A stretch of DNA of 39,287 nucleotides from a bacterium (GTDB lineage Bacteria > Joyebacterota > Joyebacteria > Joyebacterales > Joyebacteraceae): positions 1 through 39,287 of the forward strand of contig JALGVU010000020.1 in the NCBI GenBank assembly GCA_025774545.1. Reading direction: 5' to 3'. The position numbers and the translations under genes are program-made. The notes beneath the pieces were generated by a model that was not told the DNA's origin, searched no databases, and saw only the letters and a list, made by a program, of their open reading frames with translations. Shown piece by piece: positions 15,179-26,362 of the stretch. Within the stretch, counting starts at the first letter, position 1. Every line of letters begins with the position of its first letter.

Positions 15179-16021
15179 CTACCTTTCGCCGATGTACTCC
15201 GAGACGGCGTCGGTCCAGTGACGGGGAACCCACCCCAAGAGCGAGCAGAGCCGCTCGAGTGAGAGGACCGAGTTCGTCGGCCGACGCGCCGGGCGAGGGA
15301 ACGTGTCCGTCCCGACCGGCTCTGCCGCCACGCTCTCGAGGCCGGCCGCCCTCAGGATCTCCCGTCCGAATTCGTACCAGGAGCAGGAGCCCGAATTCGT
15401 CGCGTTCAGGATGCCCGTCGCCCCCGTCGGAACGAGCTCCTTCAGCATCACCGCCAGGTCCCTCGCGTTCGTCGGGGCGCCGATCTGATCGTCGACGATG
15501 CGAAGCCGCTGCTCCTTCTCCGCGAGCGACAGGATCGTTTCGACGAAGTTACGTCCCGCGTGTCCGTAGAGCCACGCGGTTCTCACGATCAGGTGACGCC
15601 CGCCCGCGGACCGAATGAACCGCTCACCGGCGAGCTTCGACTCGCCGTAGACGTTCGCCGGACACGGTTCGTCGTCCTCGAGGTAGGCCCCGTCCTTCGA
15701 TCCGTCGAACACGTAGTCGGTGCTCACGTGCACCAGAAGGGCCTCCGCGGCCAGCGCCGCCCGGGCCAGGTTTCCTGCCGCGTCTGCGTTGACCGAGAAC
15801 GCCAGCTCGCGCTCCGCCTCGGCTCCGTCCACGTCGGTGTACGCGGCGCAGTTGACGATCACGTCGGGCGCGATTCTGCGGACGGCGTAGTCCACGGCGT
15901 CCCGGTCGGTGACGTCGAACTCCTTGAGGTCGGCCGCCACGACCTCGGCCGTTCCCGTGAGCGCCTCCACGACCTCGGTGCCGAGCATGCCGCGCGCGCC
16001 GGTGACCAGTACCGTCCTCAT
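15179..16021 (-). CDS. rfbD: dTDP-4-dehydrorhamnose reductase
   Basis: The 280-residue SDR protein starts MRTVLVTGARGMLGTEVVE (Rossmann glycine motif). It has VIVNCAAYTDVDGAE, STDYVFDGSKDGAYLE, and the catalytic YGESKLAGE (Tyr-x3-Lys). It also has IVRTAWLYG and IVDDQIGAPTNARDLA, all diagnostic for RmlD. The enzyme completes dTDP-L-rhamnose. GGAGGGAGCG precedes the ATG at 16021. It lies 38 bases after the rmlA-type gene. rmlB and rmlC are not in the window, so the pathway must be finished elsewhere or use a different branch. Confidence 0.95.
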   Translation of the reverse strand: MRTVLVTGARGMLGTEVVEALTGTAEVVAADLKEFDVTDRDAVDYAVRRIAPDVIVNCAAYTDVDGAEAERELAFSVNADAAGNLARAALAAEALLVHVSTDYVFDGSKDGAYLEDDEPCPANVYGESKLAGERFIRSAGGRHLIVRTAWLYGHAGRNFVETILSLAEKEQRLRIVDDQIGAPTNARDLAVMLKELVPTGATGILNATNSGSCSWYEFGREILRAAGLESVAAEPVGTDTFPRPARRPTNSVLSLERLCSLLGWVPRHWTDAVSEYIGER

Positions 16022-16059
16022 GACGCGCTCCCTCCAGATGCGGCTCCCGCGCCGCCGGC

Positions 16060-17133
16060 CTACGGCACCTCGATGCGACTCGCGTCCCCGACCATGAAAC
16101 GATACGCCTTCGGCATGGTCGCGCTCTTCGTGATCTCCACGTCCTTGCCGATCAGGCTCCGCTCCATTCTCTGGCCCAGGTTGCTCACGGTCGAACCCTC
16201 GAGGATGATGCTGTGCTCGATCTCGGAGTTCTGGACGGTCACATCGAAGTAGATCGACGTGAACGGGCCGACGTACGATCTCACGATCCGGCTGTCGCGG
16301 CCGATGACGAGCGGACCGCGGAGAACGCTTCCCTCCACGACGGCCCCCTCCTCCACGACGACCTTCCCGTCGACCCGCGATCTCGCGTCGACCTCGCCCC
16401 TGATGTCGCGATCGATCGTCTCGAGGATCATCCGGTTGGCCTCGAGGATGTCGTCGAGCTTCCCGGTGTCCTTCCACCACCCCGTCACCTCGTGCGCGCG
16501 GACGTCCCTGCCCGCATCGATCAGGTACTGGATCGCGTCGGTGATCTCGAGCTCGCCCCTCCCCGAGGGCTCGATGCTCCCGACGGCCTCGAAGATCTCC
16601 GCGTCGAACATGTAGACGCCGACCAGCGCCAGGTTGGAGCGCGGCGCCTCGGGCTTCTCCTCGAGCCTCACCACGCGCCCGTCCGCGAGCTCCGCGACTC
16701 CGAAGTCGCTCGGGTTGTCCACGCGCGCCAGGAGGATCTGCGAGTTCGGCTTGTTCTTCTGGAACTCGCCGACGAAGTCCGATATGCCTCCCATGATGAG
16801 GTTGTCGCCGAGGTACATGACGAACGGTTCCTTCCCCATGAAGTCGCCGGCGACCATGACCGCGTGCGCCAGCCCGAGAGGAGCGTCCTGCCGGATGTAG
16901 GTGACCTTGAGACCGAAGCTCGAGCCGTCGCCGACGGCCGCCTCGATCTCGCGGTGTGTGTCGCCGACGACCATGCCGACGTCCACGATGCCGGCGTCGC
17001 GGATCGCTTCGAGCCCGTAGAAGAGGATCGGCTTGTTGGCGATCGGCACGAGCTGCTTCGCGCTCGTGTGTGTGATGGGGCGGAGCCTCGTCCCCTTCCC
17101 CCCTGCCAGTACGAGTGCCTTGATGGGCCTCAC
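16060..17133 (-). CDS. rmlA: Glucose-1-phosphate thymidylyltransferase, long form
   Basis: The 357-residue nucleotidyltransferase starts MRPIKALVLAGGKGTRLRPI from a GTG at 17133 with AAAGG before it. No ATG lies near the family N-terminus. Signature stretches are SAKQLVPIANKPILFYGLEA, QDAPLGLAHAVMVAGDF, VMYLGDNLI, and TGWWKDTGKLDDILEANRMI. The C-terminal 110 residues form a left-handed beta-helix of hexapeptide repeats (VDGKVVVEEGAVVEGSVLRG, VIGRDSRI), the mark of the rmlA_long group, which may lack the usual dTDP-rhamnose feedback site. It makes dTDP-glucose for rfbD-linked rhamnose or another deoxysugar. Confidence 0.93.
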   Translation of the reverse strand: MRPIKALVLAGGKGTRLRPITHTSAKQLVPIANKPILFYGLEAIRDAGIVDVGMVVGDTHREIEAAVGDGSSFGLKVTYIRQDAPLGLAHAVMVAGDFMGKEPFVMYLGDNLIMGGISDFVGEFQKNKPNSQILLARVDNPSDFGVAELADGRVVRLEEKPEAPRSNLALVGVYMFDAEIFEAVGSIEPSGRGELEITDAIQYLIDAGRDVRAHEVTGWWKDTGKLDDILEANRMILETIDRDIRGEVDARSRVDGKVVVEEGAVVEGSVLRGPLVIGRDSRIVRSYVGPFTSIYFDVTVQNSEIEHSIILEGSTVSNLGQRMERSLIGKDVEITKSATMPKAYRFMVGDASRIEVP

Positions 17134-17158
17134 CAGCCTTTCGAGTGGGTCTCCGGTC

Positions 17159-17917
17159 TCACGCGCCGTGCACGGCGTCCGCGAACGCGCGGACGAGACC
17201 TCCGTCCCTCGTGCGTTCGACGACGTCGCCCGTGACGATGAGCTTCGCACCCGCCCTGACGATCCGCGCGGCGGTCTCAGGGTCGCGGATGCCGCCGCCC
17301 ACCATGACCGGGATGTCCACGTAGCCCGCGACCGCTGAAACGATCTCCTCGGGAACCGGCGCCTTCGCCCCGCTCCCCGCGTCGAAGAACGCGATCCGCA
17401 ACCCCAGGTACTGCGCCGCCAGGGCGTGCGCCATCGCGATGTCGGGTTTCGTCCGAGGGATGGGCCTGGTCCCGCTCATGAACTCGACCGAGGTGGTCGC
17501 CCCGCCCTCGACGAGCATGTAGGCCGTCGGGATCGGCTCGAGGCCGATCCGCTTGAGACGCGGCGCCGCCTGGACGTGCTCCCCGATCAGGAACTGCGGA
17601 TTCCTCCCGCTCACGAGCGACAGGAAGAGGATCGCGTCGGCCTCGGGCGCCACGAACCCCACGTTGCCCGGGAAGATGACCACGGGGAGATCGACCTCGC
17701 GTTTGATGGCGGCGATCGTCTCCGAACATCGTCCCTCGAGCGACAGGCTGCCGCCCACCAGGAGAACGTCGACGCCGCCCGCGGCCGCAAGCGCGGCCAG
17801 ATGCACGTTCTCGTCGGGCGTGAGCCGATCGGGATCGAGCAGGACCATGTAGAGCGCCCCCACTCGTCCGATCGTCTCTATCATCCGACGGTAGACCGGT
17901 CCCGTCACGCTCTCCAT
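17159..17917 (-). CDS. Geranylgeranylglyceryl phosphate synthase (group II GGGPS, PcrB-like)
   Basis: The 252-residue TIM barrel joins a polyprenyl diphosphate to glycerol-1-phosphate through an ether bond. Evidence includes the start (ALYMVLLDPDRLTPDE), GGVDVLLVGGSLSLEG, VIFPGNVGFVAPEADAILFL, the group II loop EGGATTSVEFMSGTRPIPRT, then KPDIAMAHALAAQYLG and FDAGSGAKAPVPEEIV, ending with VMVGGGIRDPETAARIVRAGA. These match the group II enzymes of archaea and Bacteroidetes-related bacteria better than Firmicutes PcrB. The ATG at 17917 is chosen by homology. The gene lies 31 bases after alaS. No DGGGP synthase or glycerol-1-phosphate dehydrogenase is in the window. Confidence 0.9.
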   Translation of the reverse strand: MESVTGPVYRRMIETIGRVGALYMVLLDPDRLTPDENVHLAALAAAGGVDVLLVGGSLSLEGRCSETIAAIKREVDLPVVIFPGNVGFVAPEADAILFLSLVSGRNPQFLIGEHVQAAPRLKRIGLEPIPTAYMLVEGGATTSVEFMSGTRPIPRTKPDIAMAHALAAQYLGLRIAFFDAGSGAKAPVPEEIVSAVAGYVDIPVMVGGGIRDPETAARIVRAGAKLIVTGDVVERTRDGGLVRAFADAVHGA

Positions 17918-17948
17918 CGTCGTTCCGTCCCTCCGCCGCCTCAGTTCT

Positions 17949-20625
<2,677 letters not shown>

Positions 20626-20633
<8 letters not shown>

Positions 20634-21204
20634 CCGCGTCTCCCTCGAGCTCTCTCACCACCCGCGACACGACGTCGTACGAGAAGCCCCGTCTCGTCAG
20701 GAACGACTGGAGTCGCGAGCGGAGCTTCGCCCGATCGCTCGCGCGGGGTGCGCCTCGCTCGCTCTTCCCCACGGTGCGCGTTCTCTTGCCGGCCGCGCGC
20801 CTCGCGAGGGCAAGCTCGGTCGCTTCGTCGAGCGCCTCATCGAGCACCTCCGCAATCACCTCGGGTCTGACGCCCTTCGCGCGGAGCTCGCTCGAGAGGC
20901 GCAGCCTCCCCATGGGACGGAGCCTCGTGCGCTCGTCGACCCAGGCTTCAGCGAACGCGCGGTCGTCGACGAGGCCGGCGCCGGCCAGACGCTCGACCGT
21001 GATCGCCACCGTCTCCGCGTCGAATCCCAAACGCCTCAGACGGTCGACGAGCTCGGATCTCGAACGGGCGCGGACGGCGAGCAGGCGCAGGGCCCGCTCC
21101 CTCGCCCGCCCCCGTTCGTCATCGTCGCGGGCCTCCTCGACCTCCTCCGAGCCGACGTCGAGTCCGATCGCGAGGCCGAGCCGCGCGGCCGTCTCCTCGG
21201 ACAC
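20626..21204 (-). CDS. recX: Regulatory protein RecX
   Basis: RecX binds RecA filaments and limits their growth. The 192-residue protein has the RecX three-helix repeats: RARERALRLLAVRARSRSEL, VERLAGAGLVDDRAFAEAWV, and LRAKGVRPEVIAEVLDEAL. A longer basic C-terminus (RSRLQSFLTRRGFSYDVVSR) completes the fold. The GTG at 21204 gives the start, with AGAGG eight bases upstream; the frame runs further upstream without homology. It follows recA directly, the usual order, and overlaps alaS. With recA itself damaged in this sequence, recX looks intact. Confidence 0.9.
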
Positions 21205-21341
21205 GGTGAAGGCCTCTGATTCTACCGCCCACCGTTTCCTCGTCGTCGCGCCGCGTGGGCGCGCGTCGTGCGCTTCCCCGACGTTGCGCCCCTGAGCACG
21301 CGGTCGATCGCCTCTTCGCCATCGCGCCCCTGGACGCGCGT

Positions 21342-22410
21342 CTACCGTTTCTTCGCGCCGGACCCGACCTTCTCGGGCTCGGAGCTCTTGACCTTCCCCG
21401 ACTCGACGCCCTCGCCTGCCGCCTCCTTCGGGTCTGTCTCGCTCCCGTCAGACGCGTTCTCGCTCGGGGCGTCTCCAGGCGTCGACAGATCGAGAGCCTC
21501 GCGGACGTCCCGCTCGAGACTGTCGCGAACCTCCGCGTTCTCCTCGAGGTAGCTCCTCGTCTTCTCTCTGCCCTGGCCCAGCTGCTTGTCGCCGTAGCTG
21601 AACCACGTGCCCGCCCTCGAACGAGATGCCCTTGCCGTAGATGATGTCGAACTCCGCCTGCCTGAACGGCGGAGCCACCTTGTTCTTCACGACCTTGACC
21701 CTCGTCCGATTCCCCACCATCGTGTCGCCGACCTTCAGGGCCCCGATTCGCCGAATGTCGAGTCGCACGGTCGCGTAGAACTTGAGCGCCCGTCCGCCCG
21801 AGGTTGTCTCAGGGTTCCCGAACATGACGCCGATCTTCATGCGAATCTGATTGATGAAGACGACGCAGGTCTTGGAACGACTGATCGCGCCCGCCAGCTT
21901 CCTGAGCGCCTGCGACATGAGGCGCGCCTGGAGCCCGACGTGGGAATCCCCCATCTCGCCCTCGATCTCGGCGCGAGGGACGAGGGCGGCGACCGAGTCG
22001 ATCACGATCACGTCGACGGCCCCGCTTCTCACGAGCATCTCCGTGATCTCGAGGGCCTGTTCGCCGGTGTCGGGCTGAGAAATCAGGAGGTTGTCGGTGT
22101 CGACGCCGAGGTTCCGCGCGTAGCCGGGATCGAGCGCGTGCTCGGCGTCGATGAACGCCGCCACTCCGCCGAGCCTCTGCGCGTTGGCCGCGATCGAGAG
22201 CGAGAGCGTCGTCTTCCCTGACGCCTCCCCCCTCGGCACGCCTCCGATCCCGAGCGCCAAGTCGAGCGCGAGCGAGCCCGTGGGAATCGCCTCGATACCC
22301 TGACCGACGTCCTGGGTCCCGAGCTTCATGATCGAACCCTTGCCGAACTGCTTCTCGATCTGGGAAACCGCCAGATCCAGGGCCTTCCTCTTCTCCTTCT
22401 CCTGAGTCAT
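21342..22410 (-). pseudogene. recA: Recombinase RecA, disrupted by two deletions
   Basis: The start [20 protein letters not shown] and most of the body are unmistakable RecA, with GGAGG before the ATG. Two lesions are visible. At 22227/22228 the protein reads [15 protein letters not shown]: about eight residues (normally like RVVEIYGP) are missing, so the Walker A motif has lost its first glycine. Around 21612 the frame shifts after FEG. The correct continuation, [20 protein letters not shown], lies in another frame and runs to the TAG at 21344-21342, with about fifteen residues lost at the junction. Without repair the frame gives a nonsense tail ending at 21448. The C-terminus, ending GSGAKKR, is otherwise normal. 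A free-living bacterium rarely lacks RecA, so an assembly error is as likely as true loss. Confidence 0.9.
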
Positions 22411-22491
22411 CGTGTCCTCCGAGTCGGAAGTCTCTTCAGCCGATGTCAGCTTGGGGCGTCCCGCGCGCGGGGGTCCCGCTCGAGCGGCGCG

Positions 22492-22992
22492 TCAGGCGCT
22501 TACGCCTTCCTCTTCCCCGCCCAGCGCCACGGCGGCGACGACCTCGTGGATCGCGCCCGCGGGCCTGAGCGTGCTCTTCATGATCCTCGTCTCCCGGATC
22601 ACCACCCTTCCGTTCGGGGCGGACAGGGTCGCGAGGTGCTCGTTCGCACCTTCGGCGTCCCGGGGATTCCTGATGACGAGATCCCAGAGCGCGTCCGGGG
22701 CGTCGATTCCGACCCAGAGCACGCGCGGGCGCCGCGGCGACGGGAAGGCCCCGAGCGAGCCGAGTTCGAACGCGAACGACGGCACGCGGGCGGACGCCCG
22801 GCGCACGGCCCCGATCACGTCGGGCAACAGCTCCTCATCGACGTCGCCCAGGAACTTGAGCGTCAGGTGAAGCGTCGCCTCTCCCGACCAGCTCGCACGG
22901 ACGCCCCGGCGGCGCAGCGTCTCGATCAGATCGAGTATGCCTTCTTTCACCGGCCTCGACAACTCCAAAGCGACGAAGGTCCGGACGGGCAT
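22492..22992 (-). CDS. thpR: RNA 2',3'-cyclic phosphodiesterase, second catalytic motif missing
   Basis: The 166-residue protein of the 2H phosphoesterase family (formerly LigT) starts MPVRTFVALELSRPVKEGI and has the first HxTx motif, HLTLKFLGD, at residues 42-50. The family needs a second HxTx motif (HVTLAR-like) after a helix. Here the chain jumps from PDALWDLV to IRNPRDAEGANEHL, so roughly 25 to 30 residues including that motif appear deleted in frame near 22674. The C-terminal strand RETRIMKSTLRPAGAIHEV is normal. A protein lacking that His/Thr pair should be inactive. The start overlaps the cinA stop (TGATG). recA, its downstream neighbour, shows similar deletions. Confidence 0.82.
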   Translation of the reverse strand: MPVRTFVALELSRPVKEGILDLIETLRRRGVRASWSGEATLHLTLKFLGDVDEELLPDVIGAVRRASARVPSFAFELGSLGAFPSPRRPRVLWVGIDAPDALWDLVIRNPRDAEGANEHLATLSAPNGRVVIRETRIMKSTLRPAGAIHEVVAAVALGGEEEGVSA

Positions 22993-24239
22993 CAGGGGGC
23001 CTCGATGTTGAGGAGAACGCGTCTCAGGGAGTCGAGGGCCGCTTGTGCTGCGCGCTCGCGCACCTGGCCGCGGCCTCCCGGGAATCGGAATTCGCTCACG
23101 CGCTCGCCTCGCTCCCACGCGACCCCGACGTAGACGAGGCCGACCGGCTTCTCGGCCGTGCCGCCCCCGGGTCCCGCCGTGCCCGTGATCGAGAGCGCGT
23201 ACGAGGCGCCGGTCTTCTTGCGAACGCCCGCCGCCATCTCCGATGCCACTTCGGCCGACACGGCCCCGTGCCGCTTGAGGGTTCCTGCCTTCACGCCGAG
23301 GAGCCTCTTCTTGAGTTCGTCCGCGTATGCGACGACGCCGCCGAGGAAGTAGTCTGAGCTCCCCGGGACCTTCGTGACGCGCCACCCGAGCCTTCCTCCG
23401 GTGCACGACTCGGCGACCGCGAGCGTCGCTTCCCCCATGGCGAGGAGATAGCCGACGACCTTCTCGATCGACTCCCCACCGCGCGCGTAGACGTACGACC
23501 CCAGCCTGTCCGCCAGGCGCTCGGCCGACCGATCGGCCGTCCTGGCCGCCTCCGCTGGGGTGTCGCCCCTCGCCACGACCTTGAGGTCGACTCCCGTCAT
23601 CGACGGGAGGTAGGCAACCTCGGTCCGGATGAGCTTCCTGGCGAGGTCGCCAGTGCGCTCGGCGACGGTCGACTCGGGAATCCCGGTCGTTCTGATGACG
23701 CGTTCCTGCACCAATCGCACGAGCCCGCGGCCCTCGAGGAACGGCACCACGTAGTTCTCGACCATGGCCCGCATCTCAGAGGGCACGCCCGGGAGCGAGA
23801 AGAGGACGGCGTCGTCCTTCTCGAGCACGAGCCCGGGAGCGGTGCCGCGCGTGTTCATGATCACCCTCGCGCCCTCGGGGATCATCGCCTGCGACATGTT
23901 GATCTCAGGCATCTCCCGCCCCAACTCCTCGAAGTAGGCGTAGAGCCTCGCGAGCACGTCCTCGTCGAGCACCAGCTTGCGCGCGAAGAGCCGCGCGACG
24001 ACGTGCTTGGTGCGGTCGTCGCTCGTCGGTCCGAGGCCGCCCGTGGTGATCACGATGTCGGCCGCCTCGAGCGCGCGCCCGACCGCGTCCTCGATCGCCG
24101 CCGGCTCGTCCGGCACCGTTGTCGAGCGCACGACCTCCGTCCCGAGCGCCCACAGGCGCGACCCGAGGTAGACCGTGTTCGTGTCGGACCGGCTCCCGTC
24201 CAGGAGCTCACGGCCTATCGTGACGATCTCTGCGTTCAC
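22992..24239 (-). CDS. cinA: CinA-like protein with NMN amidohydrolase domain
   Basis: The 415-residue protein has two domains. The N-terminal MoCF-like part begins MNAEIVTIGRELLDGSRSDT with ADIVITTGGLGPTSDDRTK and FSLPGVPSEMRAMVENYVV; in CinA this acts on ADP-ribose and related compounds. The C-terminal part (AVAESCTGGRLGWRVTKVPG, FLGGVVAYADELKKRLLG, SITGTAGPGGGTAEKPVGLV) deamidates nicotinamide mononucleotide in pyridine nucleotide recycling. The GTG start has GGAG five bases upstream. cinA next to recA is a widespread arrangement, here with thpR between, and transcription may run through all three. Confidence 0.94.
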   Translation of the reverse strand: MNAEIVTIGRELLDGSRSDTNTVYLGSRLWALGTEVVRSTTVPDEPAAIEDAVGRALEAADIVITTGGLGPTSDDRTKHVVARLFARKLVLDEDVLARLYAYFEELGREMPEINMSQAMIPEGARVIMNTRGTAPGLVLEKDDAVLFSLPGVPSEMRAMVENYVVPFLEGRGLVRLVQERVIRTTGIPESTVAERTGDLARKLIRTEVAYLPSMTGVDLKVVARGDTPAEAARTADRSAERLADRLGSYVYARGGESIEKVVGYLLAMGEATLAVAESCTGGRLGWRVTKVPGSSDYFLGGVVAYADELKKRLLGVKAGTLKRHGAVSAEVASEMAAGVRKKTGASYALSITGTAGPGGGTAEKPVGLVYVGVAWERGERVSEFRFPGGRGQVRERAAQAALDSLRRVLLNIEAP

Positions 24240-24264
24240 GGGGACTCCACGGGGGCGACAAGGG

Positions 24265-24762
24265 CTACCAGCCTCGAACGTGCAGCATCAGTCTGACGAG
24301 GATGTTCGCGTAGACGCCGGCCACAAGGTCGTCGAGCACGATCCCGAGTCCACCCCTCACCGACTCAGCGCGGCCGGCCGGGAACGGCTTCAGGATGTCG
24401 ATGGCTCGGAAGAGCAGAAAGGCGGCGACGAACACGAAGATCGACTTGGGAAGAAAGAGGACGGAGAGGATGAACCCGCTCCACTCGTCGATCACGATCT
24501 TGGAGGCGTCCTTCCCGAAGGTCTTCTCGGCGACGTCGGCGGCCCAGATGGACATGGCCACGAAGGCGGCGACCGTGATCAGGGTGACGGCGATCGTCCC
24601 CGGGGGACTTGCGAGCGTGACCTCGGGGGCGAGGAACCACACGACGACGGCGCAGCCGAACGCGCCGACGGTCCCCGGCGCCACCGGCGCGTATCCGAGG
24701 TAGCCTCCGGTCGCGAGAAGCCTGGCGATCGGGTGAAGCCCGCGCGAGGACGGCTCGGCCAT
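24265..24762 (-). CDS. pgpA: Phosphatidylglycerophosphatase A
   Basis: PgpA removes the phosphate from phosphatidylglycerol phosphate. The 165-residue membrane protein has about four helices and the family motifs GGYLGYAPVAPGTVGAFG, KIVIDEWSGFILSVLFLPKS, FRAIDILKPFPAGRAES and GGLGIVLDDLVAGVYAN; the acidic residues of the latter form the active site. The ATG at 24762 has AAGGGGG upstream and comes right after the pgsA stop. The pgsA-pgpA pair makes phosphatidylglycerol in two consecutive steps, a functional operon. cinA follows after 25 bases. Confidence 0.92.
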   Translation of the reverse strand: MAEPSSRGLHPIARLLATGGYLGYAPVAPGTVGAFGCAVVVWFLAPEVTLASPPGTIAVTLITVAAFVAMSIWAADVAEKTFGKDASKIVIDEWSGFILSVLFLPKSIFVFVAAFLLFRAIDILKPFPAGRAESVRGGLGIVLDDLVAGVYANILVRLMLHVRGW

Positions 24763-24766
24763 CTGT

Positions 24767-25372
24767 CTAGCCCCCTTCCCGGAGGTCGCGCTCGGGTGGC
24801 GCCTCGCCCGACCGGGCGAAGCTGCGGCCATTGAGAAGGTACTCCGCGCCCGAGACGAGCGTCAGAACGACCGCGGCGGTGCCCAGAACCCAGAGGAATC
24901 GCTCGACTCCGGCGGATCCCGGCGACGAGAACGACGGGGCCGCGCGCGAGACGATGGTGAGGTAGAGAAGAACCGTGGCGAGCCACGCCATCTGAGCGGC
25001 CGTCTTCCACTTGGCGATGCGGCTCGTGACGAAGCCCTCGCCGCTCTTGAAGGCGCCGGTGCGGCAGCCCAGGATGAGGAGCTCGCGCCCGACGATCGCC
25101 GCGACCATCCAAAGCGGAACGTAGGTCAGACCGAGAAAGAGAAAGCCGACGAGGACCAGCGACACGAGGACCTTGTCGGCCAGGGGATCCATCAGCTTCC
25201 CGAACTCGGTGACGTTGTCGGAGAGACGCGCGAGGTAACCGTCGTAGAGATCCGTCAGCATGGCGACCACAAAGAGGTAGAAGGCGAGCCTCACGGCCCC
25301 CGCGATGAGGCACGCGAGCACCACGGGCCCCAGGATCATTCGCCCGACGGTCAGTCCGTTCGGCCAGTTCAT
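24767..25372 (-). CDS. pgsA: CDP-diacylglycerol-glycerol-3-phosphate 3-phosphatidyltransferase
   Basis: The 201-residue membrane enzyme makes phosphatidylglycerol phosphate. The CDP-alcohol phosphotransferase signature is complete: LYDGYLARLSDNVTEFGKLM followed by DPLADK, giving DGxxAR...GxxxDxxxD. About five to six helices flank it. The N-terminus MNWPNGLTVGRMILGP is typical of PgsA. The conserved pair GRELLI and FVTSRIAKWKTAAQM further supports it. It starts 48 bases after porB, so it may share the por transcript, and runs straight into pgpA. Confidence 0.94.
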   Translation of the reverse strand: MNWPNGLTVGRMILGPVVLACLIAGAVRLAFYLFVVAMLTDLYDGYLARLSDNVTEFGKLMDPLADKVLVSLVLVGFLFLGLTYVPLWMVAAIVGRELLILGCRTGAFKSGEGFVTSRIAKWKTAAQMAWLATVLLYLTIVSRAAPSFSSPGSAGVERFLWVLGTAAVVLTLVSGAEYLLNGRSFARSGEAPPERDLREGG

Positions 25373-25420
25373 GGTCCCTCACGCCGCAGGTCGAGCGGCC
25401 TCGGGAAGCGCTGCGCTACG

Positions 25421-26350
25421 CTACGACTGGGCCAGCTCCTCGCGCTTGAGGAGCCACGCCCAGTTGCGGTCGACGTCCGCCTGTATCTCGTCGATGATGT
25501 GCCTGTTCTGATCCTCGAAGAGATGGCGGAACCTGCCCTGCCGCTTGAGCCACTCCTCGACCGGCTGCTTCTCCTTCGGCTTCCTGGTGATCCGGAGCTT
25601 GCCGTGCTCGACCTCGAAGACGGGCCAGAAGCACGTGTCGACGGCAAGCCTCGCGATCTCCATCGACTCCTCCATCGGATAGCGCCATCCCCTCGTGCAC
25701 GGGGTCAGGACGTTCATGAAGGCCGGGCCCTCGATCTCGAGCGCCTTCTCCACCTTGTCCGAGAGGTCCTTCGGGAACCCCGGCGTGGCCTGCGCAACGT
25801 ACGGGATGTTGTGGGCAATCATGATCTCGGTGAGGGGCTTCGGGAACTGCTTCTTCCCCGGGATCACCTTGCCGACCGGCGTCGTCGAGGTCGCGGTGCC
25901 CTTCGGCGTTCCTCCCGACCTCTGGATGCCGGTGTTCATGTACGCCTCGTTGTCGTAGCACAGGTAGAGCATGTTGTGGCCGCGCTCCATCGCGCCTGAG
26001 AGCGACTGGAGCCCGATGTCGTACGTCCCGCCGTCGCCGCCCAAGGCGATGAAGTTGATCTTCCTGTCGATCTTCCCCTGGCGCCGGAGCGACCGGTAGG
26101 CCGCCTCCGCGCCCGAGATCGTCGCCGCGGAGTTCTCGAACGCGTTATGAATGAAGGGCGTCCGCCACGCGGTGTACGGGTAGATCGTCGTCACCACCTC
26201 CACGCATCCCGTCGCGCACCCGCAGACCGTGTCACGCCCCGCCGTCAGGAGCATCTGCCGCATCGCCGTCATGGGCAAGCAGCCCGCGCAGGCGCGGTGC
26301 CCTCCGGCCATCAGCTCCTCACGTTGCGCCAGTTGCTTCAAGCCTGGCAT
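25421..26350 (-). CDS. porB: Pyruvate:ferredoxin oxidoreductase, beta subunit
   Basis: The 309-residue beta subunit binds thiamine diphosphate and a 4Fe-4S cluster. The ThDP motif is LGGDGGTYDIGLQSLSGAME followed by CYDNEAYMNTG. Cluster cysteines are in HRACAGCLP, CGCATGCVEVV and, near the C-terminus, TPCTRGWRYP. Together with porA it converts pyruvate and CoA to acetyl-CoA, CO2 and reduced ferredoxin. Some related enzymes use other 2-oxoacids, but RSGGTPKGTATSTTPVGK is the pattern of pyruvate enzymes. AAGGAGGGG precedes the ATG. It is the last por gene, 12 bases after porA. Confidence 0.94.
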   Translation of the reverse strand: MPGLKQLAQREELMAGGHRACAGCLPMTAMRQMLLTAGRDTVCGCATGCVEVVTTIYPYTAWRTPFIHNAFENSAATISGAEAAYRSLRRQGKIDRKINFIALGGDGGTYDIGLQSLSGAMERGHNMLYLCYDNEAYMNTGIQRSGGTPKGTATSTTPVGKVIPGKKQFPKPLTEIMIAHNIPYVAQATPGFPKDLSDKVEKALEIEGPAFMNVLTPCTRGWRYPMEESMEIARLAVDTCFWPVFEVEHGKLRITRKPKEKQPVEEWLKRQGRFRHLFEDQNRHIIDEIQADVDRNWAWLLKREELAQS

Positions 26351-26362
26351 CTCGTCCCCTCC

